Shown here in pieces: positions 44,401 to 55,991 of a stretch of 64,000 bases of DNA (within the stretch, counting starts at the first letter, position 1; each line of letters starts with the position of its first letter). The stretch covers positions 31,118,225 to 31,182,224 of the forward strand of contig OZ029918.1 in NCBI GenBank assembly GCA_964023275.1, in the 5' to 3' direction. A program made the translations under genes and the position numbers. This DNA is from Norana najaformis (Eukaryota; Annelida; Clitellata; Crassiclitellata; Hormogastridae). Under the pieces are notes generated by a model that saw only the letters and a list, made by a program, of their open reading frames with translations, was not told the origin of the DNA and did no database searches.

Positions 44401-47400
44401 CTCCAAGAAGGACACAGCATTCTCATGATTGATGATAACAACAATCTGCTGATGGCAATGCTTATGATGCTTCTGCAGACAGGCAAGCAATAAGTATTTC
44501 CTTATTGGCTTGTTCTTCTCTGTTTATTAGTTCGTTTGTTCGTTTGTTTGTTCATTCATTTATAAAACAAGTTCAGGAAGCCTCAGCATCTTTGAGAGGT
44601 TCTTCAAAGGCGCTATATGGTCCATGCATGGGGACCTAAAGTGGCGTGGCACCCATTCAAATGGGTGATGGTGGAGTAGTAACTCACCTGATTAATTCAT
44701 TGAATTCAATCAAAAAATGAGCAAGGTTGAGGCCATATGGTAGTTATAGAGAAATGTATACATTTACATTTATATAGATGTTCACGTACATACATACACC
44801 AGTTTTTGAAGTGTTCCATGGCAAAAGAGGACAGTTCTTGAATGTACCTAGAATTGCATTTTACTTGCTTATTAAATTATTAGTTTGCATTTACATAAAT
44901 TAACATTTAACACTAACAGAAAGCTGATATTAGACTGGCATCCATTTAACTTGAATTTTAACTTGCTTGTATATGGCACGTCTTCCTTTACTGCAGTATC
45001 GTGTCTTTCTTTATAGACATGTGATGTTATTTTGAGAAGTGTTGTGGTATCCTTATTTATGTAGTTCATCCGTCTGGACAGATCTTCATATCTCGACCAG
45101 AAACCGTTGAACAATCTAACAGTTTTGAATGTGAGAAATTCCACAGTGAATTAATGACCTATCTTGGAGAGGATCTTTGCCACTTCTGTCCATCGCTTGA
45201 AAATGTTAAGTTTGTATTGGCATCAGAAGAAGTCAAAGAACTGTGTGATTGTGTAAGTACTTGCATTAAGAAGTGCACATTTAGGTGCTTATTCTAACCC
45301 GAAGAGACGGCATTGGGCAATGAGTTTGAGCATCTGTGTTTTCTTAGCCTTGGCATGGGAGCCTCTAATCTAATCTGCTGTAACCTAATCTAATGACTTC
45401 TACAGCATGGTTAGAGACAGCATTGGGCATGAAGTTTGAGCATCTGTGTTTTCTTAGCCTTGGCAAGGGAATATTTAATGTAATCTAATCTTACCTATCT
45501 AAAGACTTTGGTGGCACCGTTTTCATAATGAACAGGCATCAATCAATGGTAGCTTAAAGTAAATCCATAGAAGGCTAGTATACACTCCAAAGGCACATTG
45601 GATGCTTCAAGTTGGTTACTCTATATTACGTTACACTATATTCAGAATGCTAACCACTAGAGTCCTTCCTTCTTTCCTTCCGTAAGTTCATGGGTACGCT
45701 GCTCGATGGTATGCACCACTAGTTTGACCATCTAGTGTTATCGATCATACACTGGTCTATTATGTTCATATAATGGAAAATGGACATGGGTTCTGTGATA
45801 TTTTGCTTTCTTAGCAAAATTTAGTTTAAATTATTCTACTGACTCTTGACACTGTATATTTAAATGAAACTGGAGATTCTCTAGGTTCCATTATCATCTT
45901 TTTTCTAGAAGAGTGTTTGCAAATGGCTGGATATCTAAGGATATTACCCAGCTTTTAACTCTTCTTAGAGAAAATGGAGATTTCTGGGAGATGTTCTGAG
46001 CCGTGAATATCTCTTCGTTCCTCTCCAGACATTTGTCAACTTGGTCTCATAGTCCTTTCTTTTCCACTGGTCTGCCTGACTGAGGACTTAGCTCAAGGTT
46101 AAATTCCCATGTAGCAAATTTGTATGCTTAGGTAAATCCTTACTTAGCTTCATATTTACTTCCATACATAGGTTCCTTACTTACTTATTTGTCTGCTTAC
46201 TTGCTGGTACTTACATATGTGCTAAATTACTTCCTTACTTAGGTATGTATGTATATGTTGTTCTTTAATTACAATTTATAAGATGCATTTTTAAGACTGA
46301 GCTGCTAGGATTTATCTGACGAAGTAACATTTGGTTTGTTGTAAATACTTGTAGCCAAATAATTGCATTAAAAACTCTGATTGAAGAGCACATAGCAAAT
46401 AACACCTGAAAGTAAATTAATCTTTATTGTGAGTAGAGTTGTAATCTTTTGTTAATTCATTGACGTACTGTTTGTTATTGCTAGGCATACATTAGATGCA
46501 AAGATTCTGAGAAGTATCTCTTCACTGCTGCTCAATCACTGAGGAAAAATGGGCTTTTGGCTGTGCTTTGCAAGAGGTAGATACTGCAGTTTACATAAGA
46601 CACAGCTTTGTTTTGTAGATTGTTCAAGCAAAAGAAAACAATTCAAAGGAGTGAAAAGTTTGTGAAGTTTCTTTAAGTGCGTTTTCTGCGTCAAAGTTTG
46701 GGTCTGGTAGATATTTTGTTTGACTGAAGATTTGCGGAGAACAAAGTATTTTTATTTTATTCCGTTTTCATTATCTGTTATTGTACGTGTGTTTGTCTTT
46801 GTCTTTCATGTTTCTGGTTATCTCTGTGTGTCTGTCACTCTGTCTGTGTGTCTCTATTACTGTCTGTTGTGTGTTGAGCCAAATACATGTAATCCATTCA
46901 AATTTGGAATCACTGTTAATAGAGACTTGCAGGAAATGAGCAACTGTCTCGCTGTACCTTGTCATTTTTAATTGATGTACACGGTGTGAAATGCTGAATG
47001 ACTGTTTTTGTTTTAGTGTAACCGAGGTCAGTTGTGTCCTTGCCCTTGTCCCCGGATTGTCCCTCGAAGTGGCTAATTTCTACGAACATGTTGACAGACC
47101 TTGGGTGGTTCAGCCGATTGGTATCCGCAGAAAGATGCGACAGCCTGGTAAGCGTTGAACCATTTGGCCTTTCACCGTTTATTTATTTATTTAATTTATT
47201 TATACAGAACACTTATATAGTGCCCCTTCAAGAAAACTACTCAGAAGCGCTCCCAAACCAACCTCGGCGAAAGAGAACCGTTGCATCAAGTCATTTGCCG
47301 TAGTAAAAGAGTCATAACAAAGTGGAGAGGATTGAAATGTTTGCATGCTTACTTTTTTCAGAAGTCATTGATGGAAGCTACATCTGTCGTCCTAAACAGC

Positions 47401-47721
47401 GACTAGTACAGAAAACTGGTAAGCAGTTGCTTTTTAACAATTTGCTTATGTGGAACACACACAGTTTAACATATAACTTATCTCCAATAGGTATGTTAGC
47501 GATGCTATTTCCAATCGTGCATTGCAAGTGGAAGTGACAGGTATGCTTATGTCTTCATTTTATTAATTTTTATTACAGATAATTTTATGTCTCAAAGTTC
47601 TGAAATTCTTATGTCTTATGGAAGAAAATGTGTACAAGATTTAGTGGTGGAATTTCATCTGACTGATCGTAAAACTGGTTTGTTTTTTCCAGGGTACATC
47701 ATGATCTTGCGTAAGCTATGA
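38445..47721 (+). CDS. Tandem Trm61-type protein: TRMT61B-like tRNA m1A58 methyltransferase domain plus a degenerate second Trm61 domain, complete, 13 exons, 754 aa
   Basis: Exons: 38445-39212, 39573-39675, 40462-40643, 41301-41392, 42096-42205, 42558-42605, 43136-43488, 44371-44482, 45065-45252, 46485-46576, 47017-47147, 47362-47418, 47693-47721. Phase holds throughout and sums to 2265 bases including TGA. The N-terminus (MKACLRFLLTPILNAGKSS) is basic and amphipathic, fitting import into mitochondria. Domain 1 (about 170-445) has the Trm61 N-lobe (YKLSLRRPTLSEYLELL), SAM motif I (LETGSGTG, 274-281), NVKFFHDDI and FDLVFLDISD, and ends AFLAKFRKV. Domain 2 (about 500-754) repeats the fold (DIIGKP, TRPSILDWLQL), but motif I reads LMIDDNNNLL and the acidic SAM contacts are gone; it ends GYIMILRKL. 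Exon 7 carries the end of domain 1 and the start of domain 2, so the fusion is not an annotation join. The orthologous human TRMT61B has one domain. Confidence 0.9.
39654..39960 (+). repeat. 32-bp minisatellite built from an exon end and its splice donor
   Basis: Nine 32-bp units: CTTAATCCTCTCATCTTTAG then GTGAATAGCAAC or GCGAGTAGCAAC. The first unit is the true end of exon 2 (to 39675) with its donor. Donor-like sites recur every 32 bases at 39708, 39740, 39772 and on to 39932, mostly alternating GTGAAT and GCGAGT. Using a downstream site would put TAG in frame straight after the exon. Confidence 0.95.
40120..40225 (+). repeat. SINE family C, 3' fragment
   Basis: CTCATATGCTGAGGCTCAGG and TGAACACTTCTTACCGGTGA are the reverse complement of the end of the family C copy at 21.6 kb. 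Trm61 gene intron 2. Confidence 0.55.
42239..42350. repeat. (GTAT/GTGT)n microsatellite
   Basis: GTGTGTATGTATGTGTGTAT and similar, beginning 33 bases past the donor of the Trm61-gene exon 5; ends in (ATT)n. Confidence 0.9.
44483..44488 (+). other. GC-AG intron donor in the tandem Trm61 gene
   Basis: Exon 8 ends CTGCAGACAG and the intron opens GCAAGC. Joining to 45065 keeps the frame (LLQT then VHPSGQ) in register with Trm61 family order. Confidence 0.8.
44565..44780 (+). repeat. SINE family A, tail half
   Basis: AGGCGCTATATGGTCCATGC, GGGGACCTAAAGTGGCGTGG, CCATTCAAATGGGTGATGG, TGATTAATTCATTGAATTC and a terminal ACATTTACATTT; reverse orientation to the copy at 18.3 kb. Confidence 0.65.
45300..45490. 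repeat. Tandem duplication of a SINE family C fragment
   Basis: Two copies (about 45305-45370 and 45414-45480) of GCATTGGGCAATGAGTTTG...TTTCTTAGCCTTGGCA, each followed by an ATCTAATCT run. In Trm61 gene intron 9. Confidence 0.75.
47165..47290. repeat. Interspersed repeat with TATATAGTGCC module
   Basis: (TTTA)n, then CACTTATATAGTGCCCCTTC and CTCAGAAGCGCTCCCAAACC; same order as near 23.25 kb. Trm61 gene intron 11. Confidence 0.65.
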
Positions 47722-47803
47722 GAATTGTTGCATTTGAGAAGAACTGGTTTTGATGACTATTGGAAGCACAGAATGTTACATGATAACTGAAATGAAAAAA
47801 GAT

Positions 47804-47809
47804 AATAAA
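47804..47809 (+). terminator. Poly(A) signal of the tandem Trm61 gene
   Basis: AATAAA 83 bases past the TGA at 47721. A reverse-strand AATAAA lies at 47840-47835, so two convergent 3' ends may overlap here. Confidence 0.7.
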
Positions 47810-47834
47810 ACAGTTAATAATGTCAAAGAGTCGC

Positions 47835-47840
47835 TTTATT
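47835..47840 (-). terminator. Minus-strand poly(A) signal, possible 3' end of the mucin-like gene
   Basis: TTTATT on plus is AATAAA on minus, about 210 bases past the stop of the candidate exon 48265-48049. Confidence 0.4.
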
Positions 47841-47914
47841 TTTTGAGTTTTCTTTAAAAGAAATACAAACCCAACTCTAGAAGAGGGTAAAAAATGCTAT
47901 GGCTGTCTGCTAGG

Positions 47915-48012
47915 GGCCGTCCATAAACGACGTCTACTATCCATAAAAGACCTACTTTGGACCCTCCTTTCCCTTGTGTGCATTTGGCGATACCCTTCCT
48001 CACCCCTTTGCG
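47915..48012. repeat. GGGGCCGTCCATAAA-type interspersed repeat fragment
   Basis: AGGGGCCGTCCATAAACGAC, then CCCTCCTTTCCCTTGTGTGC and a CCCTTCCTCACCCCTTTGCGG segment. From family knowledge, repeats opening GGGGCCGTCCATAAA with C-rich bodies are widespread in invertebrates; the autonomous partner is not visible here. Confidence 0.5.
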
Positions 48013-48048
48013 GACGTTGCATAGTACTAAGGCCTAGATTAGGCTACC

Positions 48049-48265
48049 CTATTGATTTTGCAGGGCTAATTGTACTATGGGGTGGGGTACTTTGATACTT
48101 CCGCATCCAGCTAAGGGACTATTAGATCGACGTAGTACAGACTGCTGTCTGATTGCAGTTAGTGGTTGAGGCACAGGCTGTGCTGAAAATAACTCTTCCA
48201 AATTTAGATGCGGACGGCTGCAGTGGGCATAACCCTCCCTTTGTTCGCATCTTGGTGAATCTTCC
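48049..48265 (-). CDS. Candidate last exon (cytoplasmic tail) of the mucin-like membrane protein
   Basis: After a gcaaag acceptor the frame starts with one base that completes the AG left by the membrane exon (AGG, Arg). It then reads EDSPRCEQREGYAHC and onward about 70 residues to TAG. The phase match, a stop followed by AATAAA at 47840-47835, and non-repetitive Ser/Pro/Gln-rich composition support it. The acceptor has a weak pyrimidine tract and the intron would be 3.1 kb, so chance is possible. Confidence 0.4.
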
Positions 48266-49364
48266 CTTTGCAAACGTCCTTAATGGACAACCTTAAATGA
48301 ATGATCTTGGCTATAATGGGAACGAGAAGCATAGGACAGTCTTTGAGTAAGGAGGTTGGGATTGGGTCAAGTTTGCCCTATTTTGAGAGGACTGAGATTT
48401 TGGCTTCAGAAGTAGGCTAAAAATGAAGAGACGCGTTAGGCGATGAAGTTGTGTAAGCGTGATCAGCTGAGAGTAAAGAGGCATAGCTTAATGATGGTTC
48501 AGTCAATCAGCAGGTTGCATTTGAACACCATTGGTGCGTGACGATTCGAACACTTACACGAATAATGTTCAGCTTTAAAGTGATTTGGCACAATAGGCCT
48601 ATCCGTATCAAATTATGGCAGTAAAATGTTCTCAAATTCTAGATTTTCTTTATTGCATAAGGTAACGAGAAGCTGTATAACTATTGGTGTAATTTCTGTA
48701 AAGCAACTACTCAAAAACACCAACAATACAGCTGGCCAATATTATTTTAATCTGATAACGAAGTGTGGGATCTTTGATTTCAGAAAAGTTATTGTCACCC
48801 AAGTAAAACCACTTAACTTCAGAGAGAAGGAGTAAGGAAACTAGTTACATGTATTAAGTCTAACTGGGCCCCAATAAATGGGGTAAGTCGGTGTCAGTTT
48901 TGATAATTGTGATGAAGAAGAAAAGCAGAGCCGTCTCTTAAGCTAAGCCCGATAGGCAGCCTTGAACGTGACTTCAGTTTTCTTATACTCGGCTTATGAG
49001 GGTGGCCAGTCTTCGTGTGTTGAAAACAGCAATATTGAGTGCGGTGTGAAGTCGGCCAACTTGTGATGCCGACACACGTTCTTGCCTTGAAGTGACTTCG
49101 AGTGCTGAGCAATAAATAACAGACTCGGTCAAACTGTGTGCATTGATTGTCAGTCATTGAGGAGTGTTACTGTGTCTCCAGATAATCAGTTATTGTAGCA
49201 TAAAATCCCGGACGAATTCATACAGTTACTTGGTGTAGGCTTCAGAATACGTTCAGTAACTATCTCGTGACATCATATCGAAGTGTTCATACTGGCCACT
49301 TTGTCTGAAACAAACGACACAGCTGGGATGAGATTTAATAATAAAAACAAGAGGAGCATTTCCT
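48266..49364. other. Intron or spacer without recognised genes
   Basis: Unique-looking DNA with a short family C-like fragment (CGGCTTATGAGGGTGGCCAG) at about 48985. I see nothing else firm. Confidence 0.4.
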
Positions 49365-49642
49365 TGAGCTAACCCTCGCAAACAGCCATAGTTATGAAGT
49401 GCTGACGACTTCATGTTTCTTAGCCTCGGGATGTGAGGGCGGGTGGCCAGCCCTTTCTCTCGCCGCCTCATCTTTCTACCGACATTGTACGGTCAGGGTA
49501 CTTGTTTCATAGCCGAGTTCGTTAGAGGGGGCAATAAGTGGAGCAGAAATTTCGAAGCATCTTTCAACCCTGGCGAGGATTTTTAACCCCAACGTCTCAG
49601 TTTCCAGTCGCGCACACTAACCATTAGACTATCGCGCACCAC
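49365..49642 (-). mobile_element. tRNA-derived SINE, family C
   Basis: Collinear with the copy at 21.6 kb: TTCTTAGCCTCGGGATGTGA, GCGGGTGGCCAGCCC, CGACATTGTACGGTC, GTGGAGCAGAAATTTCG, CTGGCGAGGATTT, ending in the tRNA-like head at the right. Confidence 0.8.
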
Positions 49643-50214
49643 AGGACGAGATGAAACGAGTTATTTTTATAGAGCACAGAGCATTTAGCTCAGAGCACTA
49701 GGGTCGAGTGTGAAATCACTTAAATTAAACACCTAGTCGTGGTTAAATAAACAAAGTGTTCAGTGAAAAGTGCCTGACATCTGTACTCTGTTCTGTAGGT
49801 ACATTGTTCAGGCATACAGGCCTATCTTTTTACACTAAGCCTTGAAGTTGAAGTAGTGGTTTGTGTTGCCGTGTTTGGCCTACACGCACATCACACTAAG
49901 TGCAGCAATGATTGCCTTGAATGGCATGTTTTATCAGCTGTCATAATTATGTTGTCCTATTTGGTCCAATTAGGCCTACAGTTGTAGCTCTAAATCCTGA
50001 CCCTTCCGCAAGAGTGCACCTACCTCCCATTTTAAGCACTTAGAGCTGTCTAATGTCACTCGGTTCTAAACTCGAAACTTACTAAAGGTTAACTGCACGT
50101 TTCTGTCTGCTTGACCAAGCTAACAAGTAGCCTGCCTTTCAGTTGCCCTGATAGGCTATTCTGGAATATCCTTATCGACTTCTGCAAGGAATTTTTATGC
50201 ATATATATATGTAT

Positions 50215-50530
50215 ATATGTCTGTATCACTAAACTTGTATAGAGCCTTTTAAGTAACTTACAAAAGGCGCTGCAGAACGGCTACCTATTGTAGACTGTAG
50301 CTTCACTTCGAAGGGGCCATCGATTGACGTCTTGTGCATTATGATAACGGAGCAGTAGGAGTCTAGAGTTACAGTACTTTACAACTGAAATCTGATAATG
50401 CCCCTAATAAAGTTTAGACGTGCACATTGAAGCAGGGCATCAGAAAACATAAACAGACTGGAAGAGGCAGCAAAAGATAGTCTCTCTAAAAGAGTCGGGA
50501 ACACGAGAAGGTCAAGAGTTATAGTTCGTT
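50215..50530. repeat. Composite interspersed repeat (TATAGAGCC module, GATAATGCCCCT body)
   Basis: ACTTGTATAGAGCCTTTTAAG, GGCGCTGCAG, CATCGATTGACGTCTTGTGC, TCTGATAATGCCCC, then AACAGACTGGAAGAGGCAGC. The last part repeats the unit at 27.70-27.83 kb. Confidence 0.65.
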
Positions 50531-50559
50531 AGAAATCAGTTGCCCTGATAGTCACATTT

Positions 50560-50650
50560 GTTGGGTCTACACTGGGCCCATAGCTGGCCACCTTTTTCCG
50601 CCAGCTGCACAACGTAGACCCCCAATGGGCCCAATGAACGTAGCTGTCTG
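50560..50650. repeat. GTAGACCC/GGGCCCA imperfect inverted repeat
   Basis: TTGGGTCTACACTGGGCCCA faces CGTAGACCCCCAATGGGCCC within 60 bases. Non-coding; it looks like a transposon-derived or structured repeat. Confidence 0.5.
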
Positions 50651-50723
50651 GGCAGTTAATTAGTTACTAGACATTTGCTATAGCGCCTTTTAAGTACCTA
50701 ACAAAACTCCAGTCTATACTGAC

Positions 50724-50950
50724 CTAAATGGTGTTAAAGTTCATTTGGAAGAAATAAATTAAATCCGCAAGTCCTCTGATTTTTATCTGTGATATAATAG
50801 ATAGGCCTAATCCAAGAACTTGGAGTTTTGTGATGGCTCCGGCCAAGGTGTTTTGGACCCTTTGAAGCTTCTTCGAGTTGGCTTTAGAAAATGCCAGTAA
50901 ACGCAATCTACGGCCTACTGCAGTCGAGACAGGTAGAGGCCAGAACATTT
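50724..50950 (-). mobile_element. LINE reverse-transcriptase remnant (LQRVQNTLA)
   Basis: The minus frame encodes SKKLQRVQNTLAGAITKLQ, matching the KLQRVQNxxAR segment after the catalytic core of non-LTR reverse transcriptases. Downstream residues (ISQIKIRGLADLIY) are recognisable but decayed. It lies inside the presumed intron of the mucin-like gene. Confidence 0.65.
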
Positions 50951-51358
50951 GTTACACAAACCAAGGCAGAATAAGGAATATGGCGCCTAACACAAGAATG
51001 TTGCGCCTGAAACAGGAGTGTTGCGCTATAAAAGGAACGTGGCGGTTATGATATACGGGATTTTGGAATTTTACTTTTAATTTCCAACGTTTAAAATAAC
51101 CAGGAGACCTATATAACAATAATTTCACGAGGGCTTCAATTGGTCCGGGAATCCTGGTCTTAGCCTTTGAAGAGGTCTGCAAAGTAATGTAATGTAAATC
51201 TCGGAAATATTTCAGGGCCACTCAAAGTTGCTTCAGGGAGACCAGCTTAAACACCCCCGCTGTATCCAATCGAGTCCGCAAGACCTAGATGGTGGGATTA
51301 CTGGCCTTGCACGCGTAATAAAAGCGATAGGCCTAAACAAAATAGACACAGCACATAC

Positions 51359-54300
51359 CTTCTGTATTTTACGATCAGGAATACTGAAGTGGCGATTACG
51401 ATTACTGCGATGACTGAGCAGATGACGATTGCGGCGATTTCTCCTCCGCTTAGAGAGGACGAAGAATCCTTTTCTTCATCTGAAACAGCAAAGTGACATC
51501 AGTTATACGTACGGGGGTTACATGTATTAATCTGTTTCATCTTTGTAAAAGGATCGCCGGTTGAGACAGTAGGCAGGAATTCAGTGACTACGTTTGCCGA
51601 CTACATGTTTGTTGGCATGGCGACTACATTTTGGGGGCTATTTTGGCATGGCGACTACATTTCGGGAATTATGTTGGCATGGCGACTACATTTTGGGATT
51701 ATGTTGCCATGGTGACTATATTTGTGCGATTATATGTTGGTATGGCAACTACAGTTTTAGGTTATGTTGACATGGCGACAACAGTTTTAGGTTATGCTGG
51801 CCTTTATATGGGGCTTTTTGGACGAGAGACATAACCATCTGGTAAGGTTGTTCAGCTGCCTTTTTTGGTAATGATAGCGGTTTGGCTAGAGATTCGTCAA
51901 TCAGGCCTTGGCGTCCATGGCCGACGCGTACACGGCATTCCATCTGCCTCACTGTCTTCCATTCTCTCTCTCTCTTTCTCTCTCTCCCTCTTTCTCTCTA
52001 ACATTCTCTGTCTGTCCGTCTGTCTGTCTGTCTGTCGTCTGTCTGTCTAATCTCTTCCTCCGAAGTACCAAACCATCTATGTATGTATGTATGTATGTAT
52101 GTATGTATGTATGTATGTATGTATGTATGTATGTATGTATGTATGTATGTATGTATGTATGTATGTATGTATGTATGTATGTATGTATGTATGTATGTAT
52201 GTATGTATGTATGTATGTATGTATGTATGTATGTATGTATGTATGTATGTATGTATGTATGTATGTATGTATGTATGTATGTATGTATGTATGTATGTAT
52301 GTATGTATGTATGTATGTATGTATGTATGTATGTATGTATGTATGTATGTATGTATGTATGTATGTATGTATGTATGTATGTATGTATGTATGTATGTAT
52401 GTATGTATGTATGTATGTATGTATGTATGTATGTATGTATGTATGTATGTATGTATGTATGTATGTATGTATGTATGTATGTATGTATGTATGTATGTAT
52501 GTATGTATGTATGTATGTATGTATGTATGTATGTATGTATGTATGTATGTATGTATGTATGTATGTATGTATGTATGTATGTATGTATGTATGTATGTAT
52601 GTATGTATGTATGTATGTATGTATGTATGTATGTATGTATGTATGTATGTATGTATGTATGTATGTATGTATGTATGTATGTCCGACATAATCATGACCG
52701 AACTGGGGATTTGCTCACGTACCCTTTTGAGCCATCGGTGTAATGGTCTTTTCTGTTCGTCGCATGATTTATGGCCTGCAGCCAGTTCTGTAGATGGCAC
52801 GCTAATCTCTTAATATTCATTCATTCACCCATCCATCCATCCATCCATCCATTCATTCATTCATGGAAAACCCATTTTAGTTGGTGTATTCTTGCCCAGG
52901 AGGTCAAGTTTATGCGTTAGCGTTATTCTTGTTGTCGACGATGATAGGTTTTTAACACAAAGAAAGGGCTTCGAAGAGTGCATACTGTTTTATCCATCTG
53001 ATCAAAGGTATGCTACCGAAACGTTTGCCTAGCCATGCACTTGCAATTAGGCGGCCTCTACGAGCTAGATAAGATAAGGCCTAAAGGCCTAACCGCCTCA
53101 GAACGAAGTCCAATGCGGCGATGTGTATTTATGACTTGCAATCTATTACATTAGTCTGTATTATCAACTTTAGGCAATAATAATTAATTAGGCCTATAAT
53201 TATCTGTCAAGCGAATGCATGACCTATGGGCTTATGCGGTCCACAATAGGTAGACCGAATAGGCCAAAGCGTGCATTCTGTTAGAACATTTAAGCATAAT
53301 TTAGTTCACCGTAGGCCACCGAAGCCTACAATATGTCCAGAAATGAAAACCCTGTTTCCTTATTTATTTACTGTTAATATTGTTGTAGATTAGGAAGTTA
53401 CCTTTAAAGTGACGTCATATTATTACGCAATTATTTTCCTTTCAATAAAGAAGATAGAATTACAATTATAATTGTGTCGTATATAATTATATAATTATTT
53501 TTGTGATGTAAGATGTAATAATAATAATTATTATTAAATTTTTACATCACACTGAGAATTATGGTGCAAATAGTTTGCTTAATAGTAACTTCTATAGCGC
53601 CACAGTAACAATGCTCAATGGATGGTCGCTACTAAGCAAAATCGTTGTGCAAGCCAAATTCCAGGATTCGTCCCGTCGAAAAACCAAGAAAGGAATGCGA
53701 GAAGACACAGAAACAACCTACGGAGGAAATGAATCCAGGAAGAGATGGGTGTTTAGTCGAGATATTAAGGTCAACACAGACTTAGCAGAGCGAACGTTTG
53801 CCGTGAGAGAGTTCCAGAATCTAGGGCAAGCGTCGGAAAAGGCGCTCCTGCTGACAGCTGTCCTTGAGCACGGAATAGTCAAGTAGAGACAAGTCTTGGG
53901 TGTCAGTAGAGTGAATATTATGAGGTTGGATGAAATATAGAGTCTCGTATACGATTAACAGAGTATTCTCTTTATATGGGCAGTCAATGATCAGAGATGT
54001 ATTATGTGAATGAAACTGTGAAAATAGCAGAAGTCGCTATTCATTAAGAACGAAGAATTTTCTCAAAAAAGTAACAAAATTCAAAAACATTTCCTGTCGG
54101 CTGTTTATGAGGCGATATTTTAAAAGTATTTTCGGATTAAAGATGAACACCAGAGTTTTTTTAACACACTCACGCAAAAGAGTAACATAATGTTTGAAAT
54201 GTATAAAAAACTAAAATTTACTTTAGTTATTGTAATTTCTCTTGGGCTTCCTCTTCCGGATATATAAATTTATATTAATACATACACCCCAGATACATTC

Positions 54301-55616
54301 CCCTTTCACAGATCCTATCTTGACTCCCTTCTTCCTCTTATCCCTCTTTCCGCTCCAATCCCAAACATCACCCACCGTAGCTGCCACGCTGTTTCTCTGC
54401 CTGACTTTTGGATCTTGACCTGGAACCGAAAACGTTTGCCACTCGATTTTGTTTTGACTAAGCGCGTGTGAATAAGCTGGTCCCGGTGACGTAGCTTTCG
54501 TTGGGCGTTGTAGAAATCTCAGGATTACGATTACGATTATGATTACGATTACGATGTATTAACATGGTTAAAATATACTTCATTTATAATAATTTATCTT
54601 TGGCTTCATATATTTTGGACACCGTGTGTTTATGTTAGTCAGTGTAGGCATACCGTAATTAATTCCGACATTTCTACAGCGCCCAACGCAAGTATGCAGC
54701 AAAGGCCTTGTCAAAATAAGCGGCGCATCTTCTGTATACTTTAGTACAAAACTGAACATTTTGGAATATTTTACCATTGCGTCCTCTAACAAATTTTTAT
54801 AGAAGAACATGTTATTGGTCGGTGGCCTCTGAACTTCTCGAACACGTTTCTATCAAGAAATGAGATAACACTGTGGGCAATTCGAGAAGTGTACAGTAGG
54901 CCTACATGTTAGAAATTCAGGTAAAACCCAATAGTCTAATATACTGTAGGACTTACTTAAATAGAATTATCAACCAGGTGTTCACACGAAACCCGATTGG
55001 GTTATAAAAATTTAGATTAAACCCGATAGGCCTAAAAATTTCCATAGAACTACACGCCGTGTGTCTTAACGAAAATTTTAAAATGCCAGTTTAATAATTA
55101 ATTAAATAGAAACAGGAGGCACTTTGTAATGCAACAAAATCGAGCACTTATATAGCGCCTTTTTCTACCCAGCGGACGGAAATTCATTAATGGTGAATTT
55201 AGAGGCTTGCGCCACATCAAATATATATTCGAGTGGTTGATCGCTTGCCTTGTAGTACGCAGCATGAGGTTTCGAACCTTCCCGAACTTTCACGGGGTGG
55301 TTTTTGTGTAAGGACAATGAGCTGACCCTTGACCTCCAGTTGTCCGGCAGCTCTCATTGTTTCGATAGCTTACTGAGACGCTATTTAGGCCCTTACTGTA
55401 CTACAATGTAATATATTTTTAGAAGATTGCATGTATGCAGGCTTATGCATGTATGCATGCATGCATCCATATATATATATATATACGTATATATATATAT
55501 ATATATATACGTATATATGTATATATATATGCATGTTTATATGTATGTATGTCTGTCTCCTGTATGTATGTATGTATGTGTGTATGAATGTGTGTATTTA
55601 TGTACGTACGTACATG

Positions 55617-55652
<36 letters not shown>

Positions 55653-55944
55653 TGTATGTATGTGTGTCTGTCTGTATGTATGTATGTATGTGTGTGCGTA
55701 TGTATGTATGTATGTATGTATGTCTGTACATCCATGTATGTATGTATGTAGGCCTATGCATGTATGCATGCAAGCTTGCATATATATATGCATACGCTAT
55801 TTGTATAGCGCCTTTTAAGAGTCATAATAAGATGCTAAAACATGGCTATCTAACACATCTAAAAAAGTGTGACTGAAGATAAGTTGCAACTGACGATGCA
55901 ATCTAATATATTAGATATACTAAGTAAATACTTATATCATAGGC

Positions 55945-55991
<47 letters not shown>

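Noticed and set aside
51908..52813. Long open frames of Met-Tyr-Val-Cys and Ile-His-Thr-Tyr repeats on both strands
   Set aside because: Produced by the perfect GTAT microsatellite, which has no stop in several frames; no start context, splice sites or non-repeat domain.
53575..53886. 103-codon plus frame
   Set aside because: Lies wholly within a family E interspersed repeat whose other copies are not open.
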